Assembly (NCBI RefSeq): GCF_016918855.1
Contig: NZ_JADKYB010000010.1
Location: 186,001-250,000 of the forward strand
Direction: 5' to 3'
Source: Actinacidiphila acididurans
Lineage (GTDB): Bacteria; Actinomycetota; Actinomycetes; Streptomycetales; Streptomycetaceae
DNA length: 64,000 nt
The position numbers were made by a program, and so were the translations under genes. Below, in pieces: positions 25,937 through 33,745 of this stretch (position 1 is its first letter; every line of letters starts with the position of its first letter). The notes beneath the pieces were generated by a model. That model did not search any database. It saw nothing but the letters and a program-made list of their open reading frames with translations, and was not told the DNA's origin.

Positions 25937-26646
25937 CCGACGCCCCCGCCCCGGACGGCGTCCCTCGCGTGACCGTGCTCTTCCCCGGCGCCGGCTCCTT
26001 CGGCCGCGAGTTCCAGCCGCTCACCGCCGCTCTCGGCCGCGCCGCCTGGACCGTCCGCTACCCCGGCCGGTACGGGCGCGACTTCGGCGTTCCCGCCCCA
26101 TCGTTCGACGCCGTCGTCCGCTCCTGCGCCGAGCAGATCGGCCGCCGGAACCACGAACGCCCGGTGTTGTGCGGCCACAGCTACGGGGCGTATGTGGCGT
26201 ACGCGACCGCTGCCCGGCTGGCGAGGGCCGGCACCTCGGTCGCGGCCCTGGTGGTGTCCGGCGCGCGTGCCCCCGAACTCCTTGAGGTGCCCGAGAAGGC
26301 GGCGGCCTCCCACGCGGACGCTGCGGTGTACCTCGACGACGTCGACCCGGTGGCCCTGGCGGACGCCCCCTCGGACGAGTGGCGGGAGATCCTCGTGGAC
26401 ACCACCCTCCAGGACCTCCGCCTCCTCGCCGGCTTCGCACCCCCGCCCCCCGGCCCCCTGACCTGCCCGGTCCTCGCCCTGCGCGGCACCTCCGACCCCC
26501 TCACCAGCGACCTCGCCCTCACCCCCTGGCGCGACGTCACGTCCGGCCCCTTCACCCAGCGCACCTTCCCCGGCGGCCACACCGACGTCCTCCACTCCCC
26601 GCCCTGCACGACCTGGCTGAGCGGAGCCCTGGGCGAACTCCCGTGA
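25933..26646 (+). CDS. Type II thioesterase (editing)
   Basis: The 237-residue protein has VTVLFPGAGSFGREFQPL at the start, the nucleophile motif LCGHSYGAYVAY and the late histidine in FPGGHTDVLHS. This is the standard type II thioesterase of NRPS clusters, which clears misprimed carrier proteins. It is the last gene of the overlapping run, starting with ATG inside the permease stop. Nothing related follows, so it marks the right end of the cluster. Confidence 0.88.
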   Translation: MTDAPAPDGVPRVTVLFPGAGSFGREFQPLTAALGRAAWTVRYPGRYGRDFGVPAPSFDAVVRSCAEQIGRRNHERPVLCGHSYGAYVAYATAARLARAGTSVAALVVSGARAPELLEVPEKAAASHADAAVYLDDVDPVALADAPSDEWREILVDTTLQDLRLLAGFAPPPPGPLTCPVLALRGTSDPLTSDLALTPWRDVTSGPFTQRTFPGGHTDVLHSPPCTTWLSGALGELP

Positions 26647-27002
26647 CGGACCTGCCCCCGTCTCACCTGGGCGGGCTGGGGATTGCCCCTTGGTCTTGGG
26701 GGGCCTGCTCCATGTCGTCGTACACCGTGGGGCCGTTCGACTGTCCTGTCGTGACACACAACGTGTGCACGCAGCGCGTGGCGTATACGACCGGGGAGGT
26801 GGCCAAGCGACCGTGCGTGGGGGGGAAACGCCGTCGTGGGCCGGGTCGCTGTAGGTGTGGAAGAGGTAGGCGGCGTGCTGTGCCGGATCCTCCTTGCACG
26901 CCGGTTCCAACTGAACCTTGAAGTCGTCGCTGATGGGCTTCGAGCGATTGCCGCCCGGATCCGGGACGGAGGCGTCGGCGCTGTTCGGCGGACAGGCGGG
27001 AT

Positions 27003-27047
27003 CAGCGGCGTCGGGCTCAACGTCCGTTGGCGGGGGTTTGGTATCGG
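27003..27047. repeat. Direct repeat, copy 1
   Basis: The 45-base segment differs from 27187-27231 only in a four-base patch (GGGG versus AGGA). The period is 184 bases. The copies lie in gene-poor sequence just outside the biosynthetic cluster. Confidence 0.85.
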
Positions 27048-27186
27048 TGTGCGTCGAGGGTGTGTTCGCGGTAGGGCTCGCGTGGGCTGCCGGCGGGGGT
27101 TGGGGCGAGGGCGCCGACGGCTTCGTGGAGGTCGCCGCACGTGTCGGCCTTGCCGGGGCAGGCGGGGCCGTCGACAACGTTTTCGG

Positions 27187-27231
27187 CAGCGGCGTCGGGC
27201 TCAACGTCCGTTGGCGAGGATTTGGTATCGG
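27187..27231. repeat. Direct repeat, copy 2
   Basis: This is the second copy of the 45-base repeat at 27003-27047, with two base differences in a four-base patch. Confidence 0.85.
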
Positions 27232-27325
27232 CCAGACACACAATGGTTCGAGCCTCGAAGAGTCTGTCAGCGTGCTGATGGGCGGTCAACGAGCGGCAAT
27301 CACGGCTCAGCCCGGTGAGCGGCGG

Positions 27326-28402
27326 CTATCGGACATCGTCGGCCGACACGAGAGCCCGGCCGAAGTCGGCACGCGCCTTGTCAAGGACCGAGGGCGCGGG
27401 TCCGCCGGGACGGAGCCACTCGGCCGGATCCGGCGCCTCGACGAGCGTGCGCCCGGCAGTGACGTGCGTCACGTTCCACTGCGAAAGATCCGAGACCCGG
27501 GCCAGGTGCTCGTCGGTGAGCAGCTGCATGCAGTGGGCATCCGGGACGAACCGGCTCCACAGGTCGGCGTGTTCACGCAGTGCGGCGGCGGAGACCTCCG
27601 GTCGCAGCGGCGGCAGGGCCCGGCCGCGCGCGTCCCAGGCGTATACCCGGTGCGGCGTCGGCGCCACGAAGGCATAGCGCGCGTGCTCCGCTTCGGCGAG
27701 GACGGCCTCACGGGCCCGGCCGGCCTGGGCCGCCAGGGAAGCGGACGCGTCATGGGTCTGATACGTCGCCTGGCCGTTCGCGCCGATCTGGACCGAGGCG
27801 GCCCGCGACGCCCGCTCGTCCGCGTACAACAGCGCGCCGGACGAAGCCACGTGCAGTGCCGACGCCAAGTGCGCCGCCACGTCGCCGGTGGTGTCGAGCT
27901 GGTTCATCCCGCCGCTGGAGACGTAGGCGTCACCTCCGGCCTCGGCCGCCCAACGCGCCGCCCGCTCGGGCCAGCCTGCCGCCCCGGCATCGCCCGGCGC
28001 GGCCAGCGCGACGTACGCCGTCACCATCGGATCGGCGATCCGCTCAACCCAGGCCGGCAGCCGGATGGTCTTCGTGGCCCGCAGCTCACCCGACAGCCCA
28101 CCCGCCCGTACTTCACCGGCGAACGCCTCCAGCCACGTGACCAGCGCCTCCCAGCTCTCCAACTGTGTCAGCTTCACCGAGACACCCGCGAAGCTCGCTG
28201 TCAGCCAGGCCCCCCAGACAGAATCCGCCGCCTCGTTGACCACCTCGTTGGCCGCCGCAACCCCCCGACGCACCACATCGACAACCGCCGCACCGCCACT
28301 GTCATCCGGAGCGAACTCCACCCGGACATCATCGAAGCCATTGGCCTCCAGCTGACGCAGAATGCTGTCGAGATCGATGCCGACGCCGTCACGGATCGTC
28401 AT
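27326..28402 (-). CDS. Hypothetical protein of unknown function
   Basis: The 358-residue reading has strong coding codon bias and begins MTIRDGVGIDLDSILRQLEA. It is alpha/beta-mixed and Ala-rich, with no signal peptide or membrane segment that I see. A middle region contains GGDAYVSSGGMNQLDTTGDV and the end contains DLSQWNVTHVTAGRTLVEA. I do not recognise a family. It is divergent from the methylthioadenosine phosphorylase gene, with 159 bases between starts. Confidence 0.65.
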   Translation of the reverse strand: MTIRDGVGIDLDSILRQLEANGFDDVRVEFAPDDSGGAAVVDVVRRGVAAANEVVNEAADSVWGAWLTASFAGVSVKLTQLESWEALVTWLEAFAGEVRAGGLSGELRATKTIRLPAWVERIADPMVTAYVALAAPGDAGAAGWPERAARWAAEAGGDAYVSSGGMNQLDTTGDVAAHLASALHVASSGALLYADERASRAASVQIGANGQATYQTHDASASLAAQAGRAREAVLAEAEHARYAFVAPTPHRVYAWDARGRALPPLRPEVSAAALREHADLWSRFVPDAHCMQLLTDEHLARVSDLSQWNVTHVTAGRTLVEAPDPAEWLRPGGPAPSVLDKARADFGRALVSADDVR

Positions 28403-28561
28403 GCCGCCACGGTACGGCGAACGCCCGCCGTCCGAGCCGAAACCCTCGGCAGTCGGCGCGCGTGACCTCGGGCCGCAAAGACGCGCTGAAACTCCTTTCG
28501 AGATCCTGACGCCGTGCGAGGACCGGGACTTCGGCCGTCAGAGGATGGTTACCGTGCGGTC

Positions 28562-29404
28562 ATGGCAAACGCAGAGATCGGTGTGATCGGCGGCTCCGGC
28601 TTCTACTCGTTCCTGGACGACGTGACCGAGGTCCAGGTCGAGACGCCGTACGGACCCCCCAGCGACTCCCTCTTCCTCGGCGAGATCGCCGGCCGGAAGG
28701 TCGCCTTCCTGCCCCGGCACGGACGCGGCCACCACCTCCCGCCGCACCGCATCAACTACCGCGCCAACATGTGGGCCCTGCGCTCCGTCGGGGTCCGCCA
28801 GGTCCTCGGCCCCTGCGCCGTCGGCAGTCTGCGCCCCGAGTACGGGCCGGGCACACTGCTGGTTCCGGATCAGTTGGTCGACCGTACGAAGTCCCGGGCG
28901 CAGACGTACTTCGACGGGCTGCCGCTGCCCGACGGCACGGTGCCGAACGTCGTGCACGTGTCGCTCGCCGACCCGTACTGCCCCACGGGCCGGACATCCG
29001 CGCTGAAGGCAGCACACGGCCGGCACTGGGAACCCGTGGACGGCGGCACGCTGGTCGTGATCGAGGGCCCGCGCTTCTCCACACGTGCCGAATCGTTGTG
29101 GCACCGGGCTCAAGGCTGGTCAGTGGTGGGGATGACCGGTCACCCCGAGGCGGCCCTCGCCCGTGAGCTTGAGCTCTGCTACACGTCCCTGACCCTGGTG
29201 ACCGACCTCGACGCGGGTGCCGGGACCGGCGAGGGCGTCTCGCACGAGGAGGTGCTTCAGGCGTTCGCCGCCAATGTGGACCGGCTGCGGGGCGTGCTGT
29301 TCGACACCGTGGCCGCCCTGCCGGCGAACGAGGCGCGGGACTGCCTTTGCGCGAACGCGCTGAACGGGATGGATCCCGGGTTCCAACTGCCGCAAGGGCA
29401 GTGA
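28562..29404 (+). CDS. mtnP: S-methyl-5'-thioadenosine phosphorylase
   Basis: The 280-residue protein starts with the phosphate-binding motif IGVIGGSGFYSF. It has FLPRHGRGHHLPPHRINYRA, LVPDQLVDRTKSR and IEGPRFSTRAES, all hallmarks of the MTAP branch of nucleoside phosphorylases. GMTGHPEAALARELELCY supplies the purine-binding end. It cleaves methylthioadenosine from polyamine or SAM-dependent chemistry to adenine and methylthioribose phosphate in the cytoplasm. It is followed by a hairpin terminator, so it appears monocistronic. Confidence 0.92.
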   Translation: MANAEIGVIGGSGFYSFLDDVTEVQVETPYGPPSDSLFLGEIAGRKVAFLPRHGRGHHLPPHRINYRANMWALRSVGVRQVLGPCAVGSLRPEYGPGTLLVPDQLVDRTKSRAQTYFDGLPLPDGTVPNVVHVSLADPYCPTGRTSALKAAHGRHWEPVDGGTLVVIEGPRFSTRAESLWHRAQGWSVVGMTGHPEAALARELELCYTSLTLVTDLDAGAGTGEGVSHEEVLQAFAANVDRLRGVLFDTVAALPANEARDCLCANALNGMDPGFQLPQGQ

Positions 29405-29477
29405 ATTCCGGTTCGAGGACCTCAGCGACGGCTTCGGCCAGGTTCGCCGCGGCACGGTTCGCGGCCCTCCGGCAAGC

Positions 29478-29496
29478 CGCCCGGCAATCCTTGCCG
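29478..29496 (+). terminator. Hairpin after the mtnP gene
   Basis: CCCGGCAA and TTGCCGGG form a perfect 8-bp stem with a 3-base loop 74 bases after the stop. No T-tract follows, as is usual for Streptomyces terminators. Confidence 0.6.
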
Positions 29497-29581
29497 GGGA
29501 CACGGCTGCGATTCCTTACGAACTCGTGGCGGACCGCTCTGCCACCGATCGCCCTCCGCCTGCCCGACCTACTGTCGCCGC

Positions 29582-30661
29582 ATGCGTGTACTCGTCACCG
29601 GCGGTGCCGGTTTCATCGGTTCGCACATCGTTGCCGCCCTCGCGTCCCGCGGCCATGAACCAGTGGTCCTGGACGCCCTGCTGCCCACCGCCCACGCCGG
29701 GCCGCTGGAACAACTTCCGTCCGGAACCGCACAGTTCCACCACGAGGACGTCAGGGATCCCGAGGCGGTGCGGCGGGCGCTGCACGGTGTGACCGCGGTC
29801 TGCCATCAGGCGGCGATGGTCGGTCTGGGCAAGGACCTCACCGACGCACCCGATTACGTGGGCAGCAACGACCTCGGAACGGCCGTACTGCTCGCCGAGA
29901 TGGCGCGGGCGGACGTACGGCACCTGGTGCTGGCCGGGTCCATGGTGATCTACGGCGAAGGGCATTACGCCTGCCCGCAGCACGGCAGGGTGGCCCCCGG
30001 ACCGCGCGCGGCGGCGGACCTCACGGCCGGCCGCTTCGAGCCGCCCTGCCCGCGTTGCGGAGCCGACCTGGTACCGGGACTGGTGGATGAGGAGGCGCCC
30101 GCCGATCCGCGCAACGTCTACGCCGCCACCAAGATCGCCCAGGAGTACCTGGCCGCCGCGTGGGCCCGGTCCACCGGTGGTCGCGCGATGGCCCTGCGCT
30201 ACCACAACGTCTACGGGCCGGGCATGCCGTACAACACCCCCTATGCGGGCGTCGCCTCCTTCTTCCGGTCCGCGCTGGCCCGGGGCGAGGCCCCGCGGGT
30301 CTTCGAGGACGGGCACCAGCGCCGCGACTTCGTGCACGTCGCGGATGTCGCGGCGGCGAACGTGGCGGCGCTGGAGGCGATCGCGGACCGTCCGCCCGGC
30401 TCCTTGCGTGCCTACAACACCGGCAGTGGAACCCCGCACACCGTGGGGGAGATGGCCGCCGCGCTCGCTGCCGCAAGCGGCGGCCCCACTCCCGTGGTCA
30501 CCGGCGAGTACCGGCTCGGCGACGTGCGGCACATCACCGCGTCCTCCCAGCGCCTGCGCACCGAACTCGGCTGGCGCCCCGCCGTGGACTTCGCCGACGG
30601 TGTCGCGCAGTTCGCCCGCGCCCCGCAGCGGGGGCTCCCCGCCGGGCGCGCACCGCGCTGA
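29582..30661 (+). CDS. NAD-dependent NDP-sugar epimerase/dehydratase with zinc-ribbon-like insert
   Basis: The 359-residue extended SDR has the Rossmann motif VLVTGGAGFIGSH and the catalytic pair in NVYAATKIAQEYL (Y-x-x-x-K). It also has the RYHNVYGPGMPYNTP substrate segment. Between the active-site serine region SMVIYGEGHYAC and the YxxxK motif lies an insert of about 45 residues with C-x2-H and C-x2-C pairs (CPQH, CPRC). I have seen such inserts in dTDP-L-rhamnose 4-epimerase-like proteins. It probably makes the activated sugar for the glycosyltransferases downstream. Confidence 0.85.
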   Translation: MRVLVTGGAGFIGSHIVAALASRGHEPVVLDALLPTAHAGPLEQLPSGTAQFHHEDVRDPEAVRRALHGVTAVCHQAAMVGLGKDLTDAPDYVGSNDLGTAVLLAEMARADVRHLVLAGSMVIYGEGHYACPQHGRVAPGPRAAADLTAGRFEPPCPRCGADLVPGLVDEEAPADPRNVYAATKIAQEYLAAAWARSTGGRAMALRYHNVYGPGMPYNTPYAGVASFFRSALARGEAPRVFEDGHQRRDFVHVADVAAANVAALEAIADRPPGSLRAYNTGSGTPHTVGEMAAALAAASGGPTPVVTGEYRLGDVRHITASSQRLRTELGWRPAVDFADGVAQFARAPQRGLPAGRAPR

Positions 30662-30857
30662 ACCGCCGGCCCGGCTCGGGGCCACGCGGTCCGTGGCGAG
30701 AGCCACCGGCCGCACATCGAGTCGACCCGGCGGGGGCACCCGGGTGCGGAGAGCTACGCCGCACTGTCGCCGAGCTGTGGCCGACAGTGATCAATGTCCG
30801 TGTTTCGTAAGGGCGGGAGTCCGATTCATCCCTGTGTGGCTCCGTAGTGTGAAGCGG

Positions 30858-31769
30858 GTGACAGGCTCACCTCATCATGACCACCCGGTCGCCGCGTCGC
30901 CCGGCGCGGCACCGTCCGGCCACGCGCATCCGGCCCTTCGCTCCGCTCCCGGCGCTTCCCCCGCCTCCGACGCGACGGCCCTCCCGGCCGTCGACGGACA
31001 GCGTCCCGTCGCCGACATCGTGCTGCCCTGCCTCGACGAGGCGGCCGCCCTGCCCTGGGTGCTCGGGCGTGTCCCGGTCGGATGGCGGGCGATTGTCGTG
31101 GACAACGGTTCCACCGACGGTTCCGCCCGCATCGCCGCCGAGTCGGGGGCGCTGGTGGTATCGCAGCCGGTACGCGGCTTCGGCGCGGCCTGCCACGCCG
31201 GGCTGCTCGCCGCGACCGCGGACGTGGTCTGCTTCTGCGACTGCGACGGCTCGCTCGACCCGGCGCTGCTCGCTGATCTGGCCCAGCCGGTTCTGACCGG
31301 TGCGGCCGACCTCGTGCTGGGGCGCCGCCGTCCCACCGCCCGGGGCGCGTGGCCCCTGCACGCCCGGCTCGCCAACCGCGAACTGGCCCGCCGGATCCGC
31401 CGCCGGACCGGGTTGCGGCTGCACGACCTCGGGCCGATGCGCGCCGCCCGCCGCGAAGGCCTGCTCGGCCTGGACCTGACCGACCGCCGATCCGGTTACC
31501 CGCTGGAGATGCTGGTCCGCGCCGCCGACGCGGGCTGGCGGGTGACGGAGAGCGATGTCCCGTACCTGCCACGGACCGGCCGGTCCAAGGTCACCGGCAC
31601 CTGGCGCGGCACGTGGCAGGCCGTTCAGGACATGAGCGCGGTGCTGCGCGCACCGGTCCGGCGCCCGGCCGGCGGAGACGAGCCGGCCGGCGTCCGCGGC
31701 GCCCTGTCCGGACCGCGTCCTGCCGGCGCCGCAGCCGCTCCGGCCCCACGGCACGGGACAGACCGATGA
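30858..31769 (+). CDS. Family 2 glycosyltransferase
   Basis: From the GTG at 30858 the product is 303 residues. It shows ADIVLPCLDEAAALPWVLG, VVDNGSTDGSARIA, RGFGAACHAGLLAA and the metal-binding CDCDGSLDP, which define a GT-A fold GT2 enzyme. LHDLGPMRAARREGL and SGYPLEMLVRA match polyprenyl-phosphate-sugar synthase-like members. Other GTG codons at 30834 and 30849 are possible starts. Its stop overlaps the DUF2064 start in ATGA. Confidence 0.85.
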   Translation: MTGSPHHDHPVAASPGAAPSGHAHPALRSAPGASPASDATALPAVDGQRPVADIVLPCLDEAAALPWVLGRVPVGWRAIVVDNGSTDGSARIAAESGALVVSQPVRGFGAACHAGLLAATADVVCFCDCDGSLDPALLADLAQPVLTGAADLVLGRRRPTARGAWPLHARLANRELARRIRRRTGLRLHDLGPMRAARREGLLGLDLTDRRSGYPLEMLVRAADAGWRVTESDVPYLPRTGRSKVTGTWRGTWQAVQDMSAVLRAPVRRPAGGDEPAGVRGALSGPRPAGAAAAPAPRHGTDR

Positions 31770-32557
31770 CGGCCGTGCGAGGGGGAGGTGGCGGTACGAC
31801 GCTGCTGGTGATCGCCAAGGAGCCGGTGCCCGGGCGGGTCAAGACGCGTCTGACGCCGTACTGGACGCCGCGCCAGGCCGCAGAACTGGCGGAAGCCGCA
31901 CTCGCCGACACCCTGGAAGCCGGTCTGGCGCTGCCTGCCGGTCGTCACGTGCTCGTACTGGACGGGAAGCCCGGGCCGTGGCTGCCCGCGGGCTATCAGG
32001 TGGTGGCGCAGGCCGCCGGAGGGCTCGACGCGCGACTGGCCGCCGCGTTCGCGGGGTGTGACGGGCCCGCGCTGCTGATCGGCATGGACACCCCGCAGGT
32101 GACCGCGGAACTGCTGCGGCCCGTGTTCGCCGACGCGGCGTGGCAGGAGTGCGACGCCTGGTTCGGCCCGGCGGCCGACGGCGGTTTCTGGGCGCTGGGG
32201 CTGGCCGAGCCGCGCCGCCCCGGACTCCTGCTGGGCGTGCCGATGTCCACGGCCCGCACCGGCGCGGTGCAGCGGGCGCGGTTGACCGCGGCGGGTCTGC
32301 GGGTACGGGACCTGCCGGTACTCCTCGACGTGGACGAACCGGCGGACGCGGTCGAGGTCGCCCGGGCGGCGCCGCGCACCCGGTTCGCCCGGGCGGTGGC
32401 CGAACTGGGCGCCCTGCGGCGGGGGCCGGCGGGAGCGGACCGCCCACCGGCCTCCCGTGTCCCGTCCGGCCCGGCGCCCGGGCCCGCGCACGCCACGACC
32501 GGCGACCGGCCCGCTGCCGGGACCCCGCCCCGCACCGCTCCGGACGCCGCCCGGTGA
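31766..32557 (+). CDS. DUF2064/TIGR04282-type nucleotidyl- or glycosyltransferase
   Basis: The 263-residue protein has LLVIAKEPVPGRVKTRLTP at the N-terminus, LLIGMDTPQVTAELL and the region WFGPAADGGFWALGL. These identify the DUF2064 family, a GT-A-like fold often encoded beside a GT2 enzyme. In related operons the pair is linked to sugar-lipid or arsenosugar metabolism. The last 40 residues are Pro/Ala-rich. It is translationally coupled on both sides. Confidence 0.85.
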   Translation: MTAVRGGGGGTTLLVIAKEPVPGRVKTRLTPYWTPRQAAELAEAALADTLEAGLALPAGRHVLVLDGKPGPWLPAGYQVVAQAAGGLDARLAAAFAGCDGPALLIGMDTPQVTAELLRPVFADAAWQECDAWFGPAADGGFWALGLAEPRRPGLLLGVPMSTARTGAVQRARLTAAGLRVRDLPVLLDVDEPADAVEVARAAPRTRFARAVAELGALRRGPAGADRPPASRVPSGPAPGPAHATTGDRPAAGTPPRTAPDAAR

Positions 32558-33234
32558 CCGCTCCGGCACCGGCACCGCAGTGCACGACCTGGGGCGGGGA
32601 CCCCTACACCCTGGCCATCCGGGACGGCCGGGGGCCGCTGTTCCTGCGCCGCCCCGACGGCTGGCTGCTGCCGCTGGAGGTGGAACGGTGGTGCGCCCCA
32701 CCTGACGCCGCGGACGAGGCGCTGCTGCGACGCTGTCGCGGGCCGGTGCTCGACATAGGCTGCGGCCCCGGCCGGATGGTGGCCGCTGCGGCGGGCCGTG
32801 GCATGCCTGTTCTCGGAGTGGACGTCAATCCGGCCGCGGTCGAGCGGACCCGCAGCAAGGGCGGGCCCGTGCTGTGCCGCTCGGTGTTCGACCGGCTGCC
32901 CCACGAGGGCGCCTGGGGCACCGCCCTGCTCCTGGACGGCAACATCGGGATCGACGGCGACCCCCGCGCCCTGCTACGGCGGATAGGTGACCTGCTCGCC
33001 CCGGGTGGGCGGCTGCTCGCCGAAGCGGCGCCGCACGAGGTCGACGAGCGGCTGACCGTACGGGTGCAGGACGGACACGGCCGGCAGGGCCGGGACTTCC
33101 GGTGGGCCCGGCTGGGCCCCGCCGCGCTGCGCGGCGCGGCGCTGGCGACGGGCTGGACGGTGGCCGAGGAATGGACCGCGGACGGCCGCCGGTTCGGGAT
33201 GTTCCTGAACCCGGTGCCCCCGTCCGCCCGGTGA
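32554..33234 (+). CDS. SAM-dependent class I methyltransferase
   Basis: The 226-residue protein has motif I VLDIGCGPGRMVAAAAGRG, motif II GVDVNPAAVERTR, and LLDGNIGIDGDPRALLRRIG at the motif IV position. The GTG start overlaps the DUF2064 stop. The acceptor is unknown; by operon it would modify a sugar or lipid-linked intermediate. Confidence 0.85.
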   Translation: MTAPAPAPQCTTWGGDPYTLAIRDGRGPLFLRRPDGWLLPLEVERWCAPPDAADEALLRRCRGPVLDIGCGPGRMVAAAAGRGMPVLGVDVNPAAVERTRSKGGPVLCRSVFDRLPHEGAWGTALLLDGNIGIDGDPRALLRRIGDLLAPGGRLLAEAAPHEVDERLTVRVQDGHGRQGRDFRWARLGPAALRGAALATGWTVAEEWTADGRRFGMFLNPVPPSAR

Positions 33235-33247
33235 GCTCCCGCCGGCC

Positions 33248-33745
33248 CTACGGGGTACCGCCGGACCGGCGCCGTCCGGTCCGGCGGCCGCCACGGGCCC
33301 CGCTCCCCGGCCGGCGCCCTCCCGGAATCCGCACACCGGGAAACCGCAGGCCCGGTATCCGCCTGCACAGCGGGAGCAGGAGCGCGACGGCCCCGACCAC
33401 GGCCAGGGACAGCACCCAGCCCCGCAGGTAGTCCAGTGGCAGTACGGAGGGGTTCGCGGTGGCGCCCGGCCGCAGCAGCACCGGCAGCGCCACCGCGGTC
33501 AGCGACCCGGCCACCAGGAAAGGCAGGCGCAGCCGGGCCCGCCACCGTGCGCCCACGGCGAGGCCGAGCAGAAGCGTGACGGGCACCAGTACGCCGTCGT
33601 GCAGCAGCAGAGCCAGCACCAGCCACCTGAGCACGCCGTGCCAGTCGCCGACCTGGGGGTCGGTCAGCAGCGTGGAGACGCCGTAGCCGAGGGCGGCCAG
33701 TCCGGCGGCGCCGACCGTCCACCGCAGGATCCGCGCGCCGGTCAT
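33248..33745 (-). CDS. Small polytopic membrane protein coupled to the molybdo-oxidoreductase
   Basis: The 165-residue product has four hydrophobic segments: near the N-terminus, VLRWLVLALLLHDGVLVPVT, LPFLVAGSLTAVALPVLL and WVLSLAVVGAVALLLPLC. A very basic Arg/Gly/Pro tail follows. The ATG overlaps the TGA of the upstream oxidoreductase gene, so the two are co-expressed. I know no function; it may be an accessory membrane subunit. Its 3' end converges on the methyltransferase gene with 13 bases between stops. Confidence 0.75.
   Translation of the reverse strand: MTGARILRWTVGAAGLAALGYGVSTLLTDPQVGDWHGVLRWLVLALLLHDGVLVPVTLLLGLAVGARWRARLRLPFLVAGSLTAVALPVLLRPGATANPSVLPLDYLRGWVLSLAVVGAVALLLPLCRRIPGLRFPGVRIPGGRRPGSGARGGRRTGRRRSGGTP

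Larger units (their letters stand above)
26647..27325. other. Gene-poor gap right of the cluster with a 45-bp direct repeat
   Basis: No frame here is convincing. Minus-strand readings contain the phrase PTDVEPDAA twice because of a DNA direct repeat. One minus reading, EDPAQHAAYLFHTYSDPAHD, looks protein-like but has no start or continuation. The region may hold remains of a duplicated small gene. It separates the cluster from the next genes by about 680 bases. Confidence 0.4.

Noticed and set aside
27003-27231. CRISPR array
   Set aside because: There are only two repeat copies, the spacing is 139 bases and no cas gene is near.
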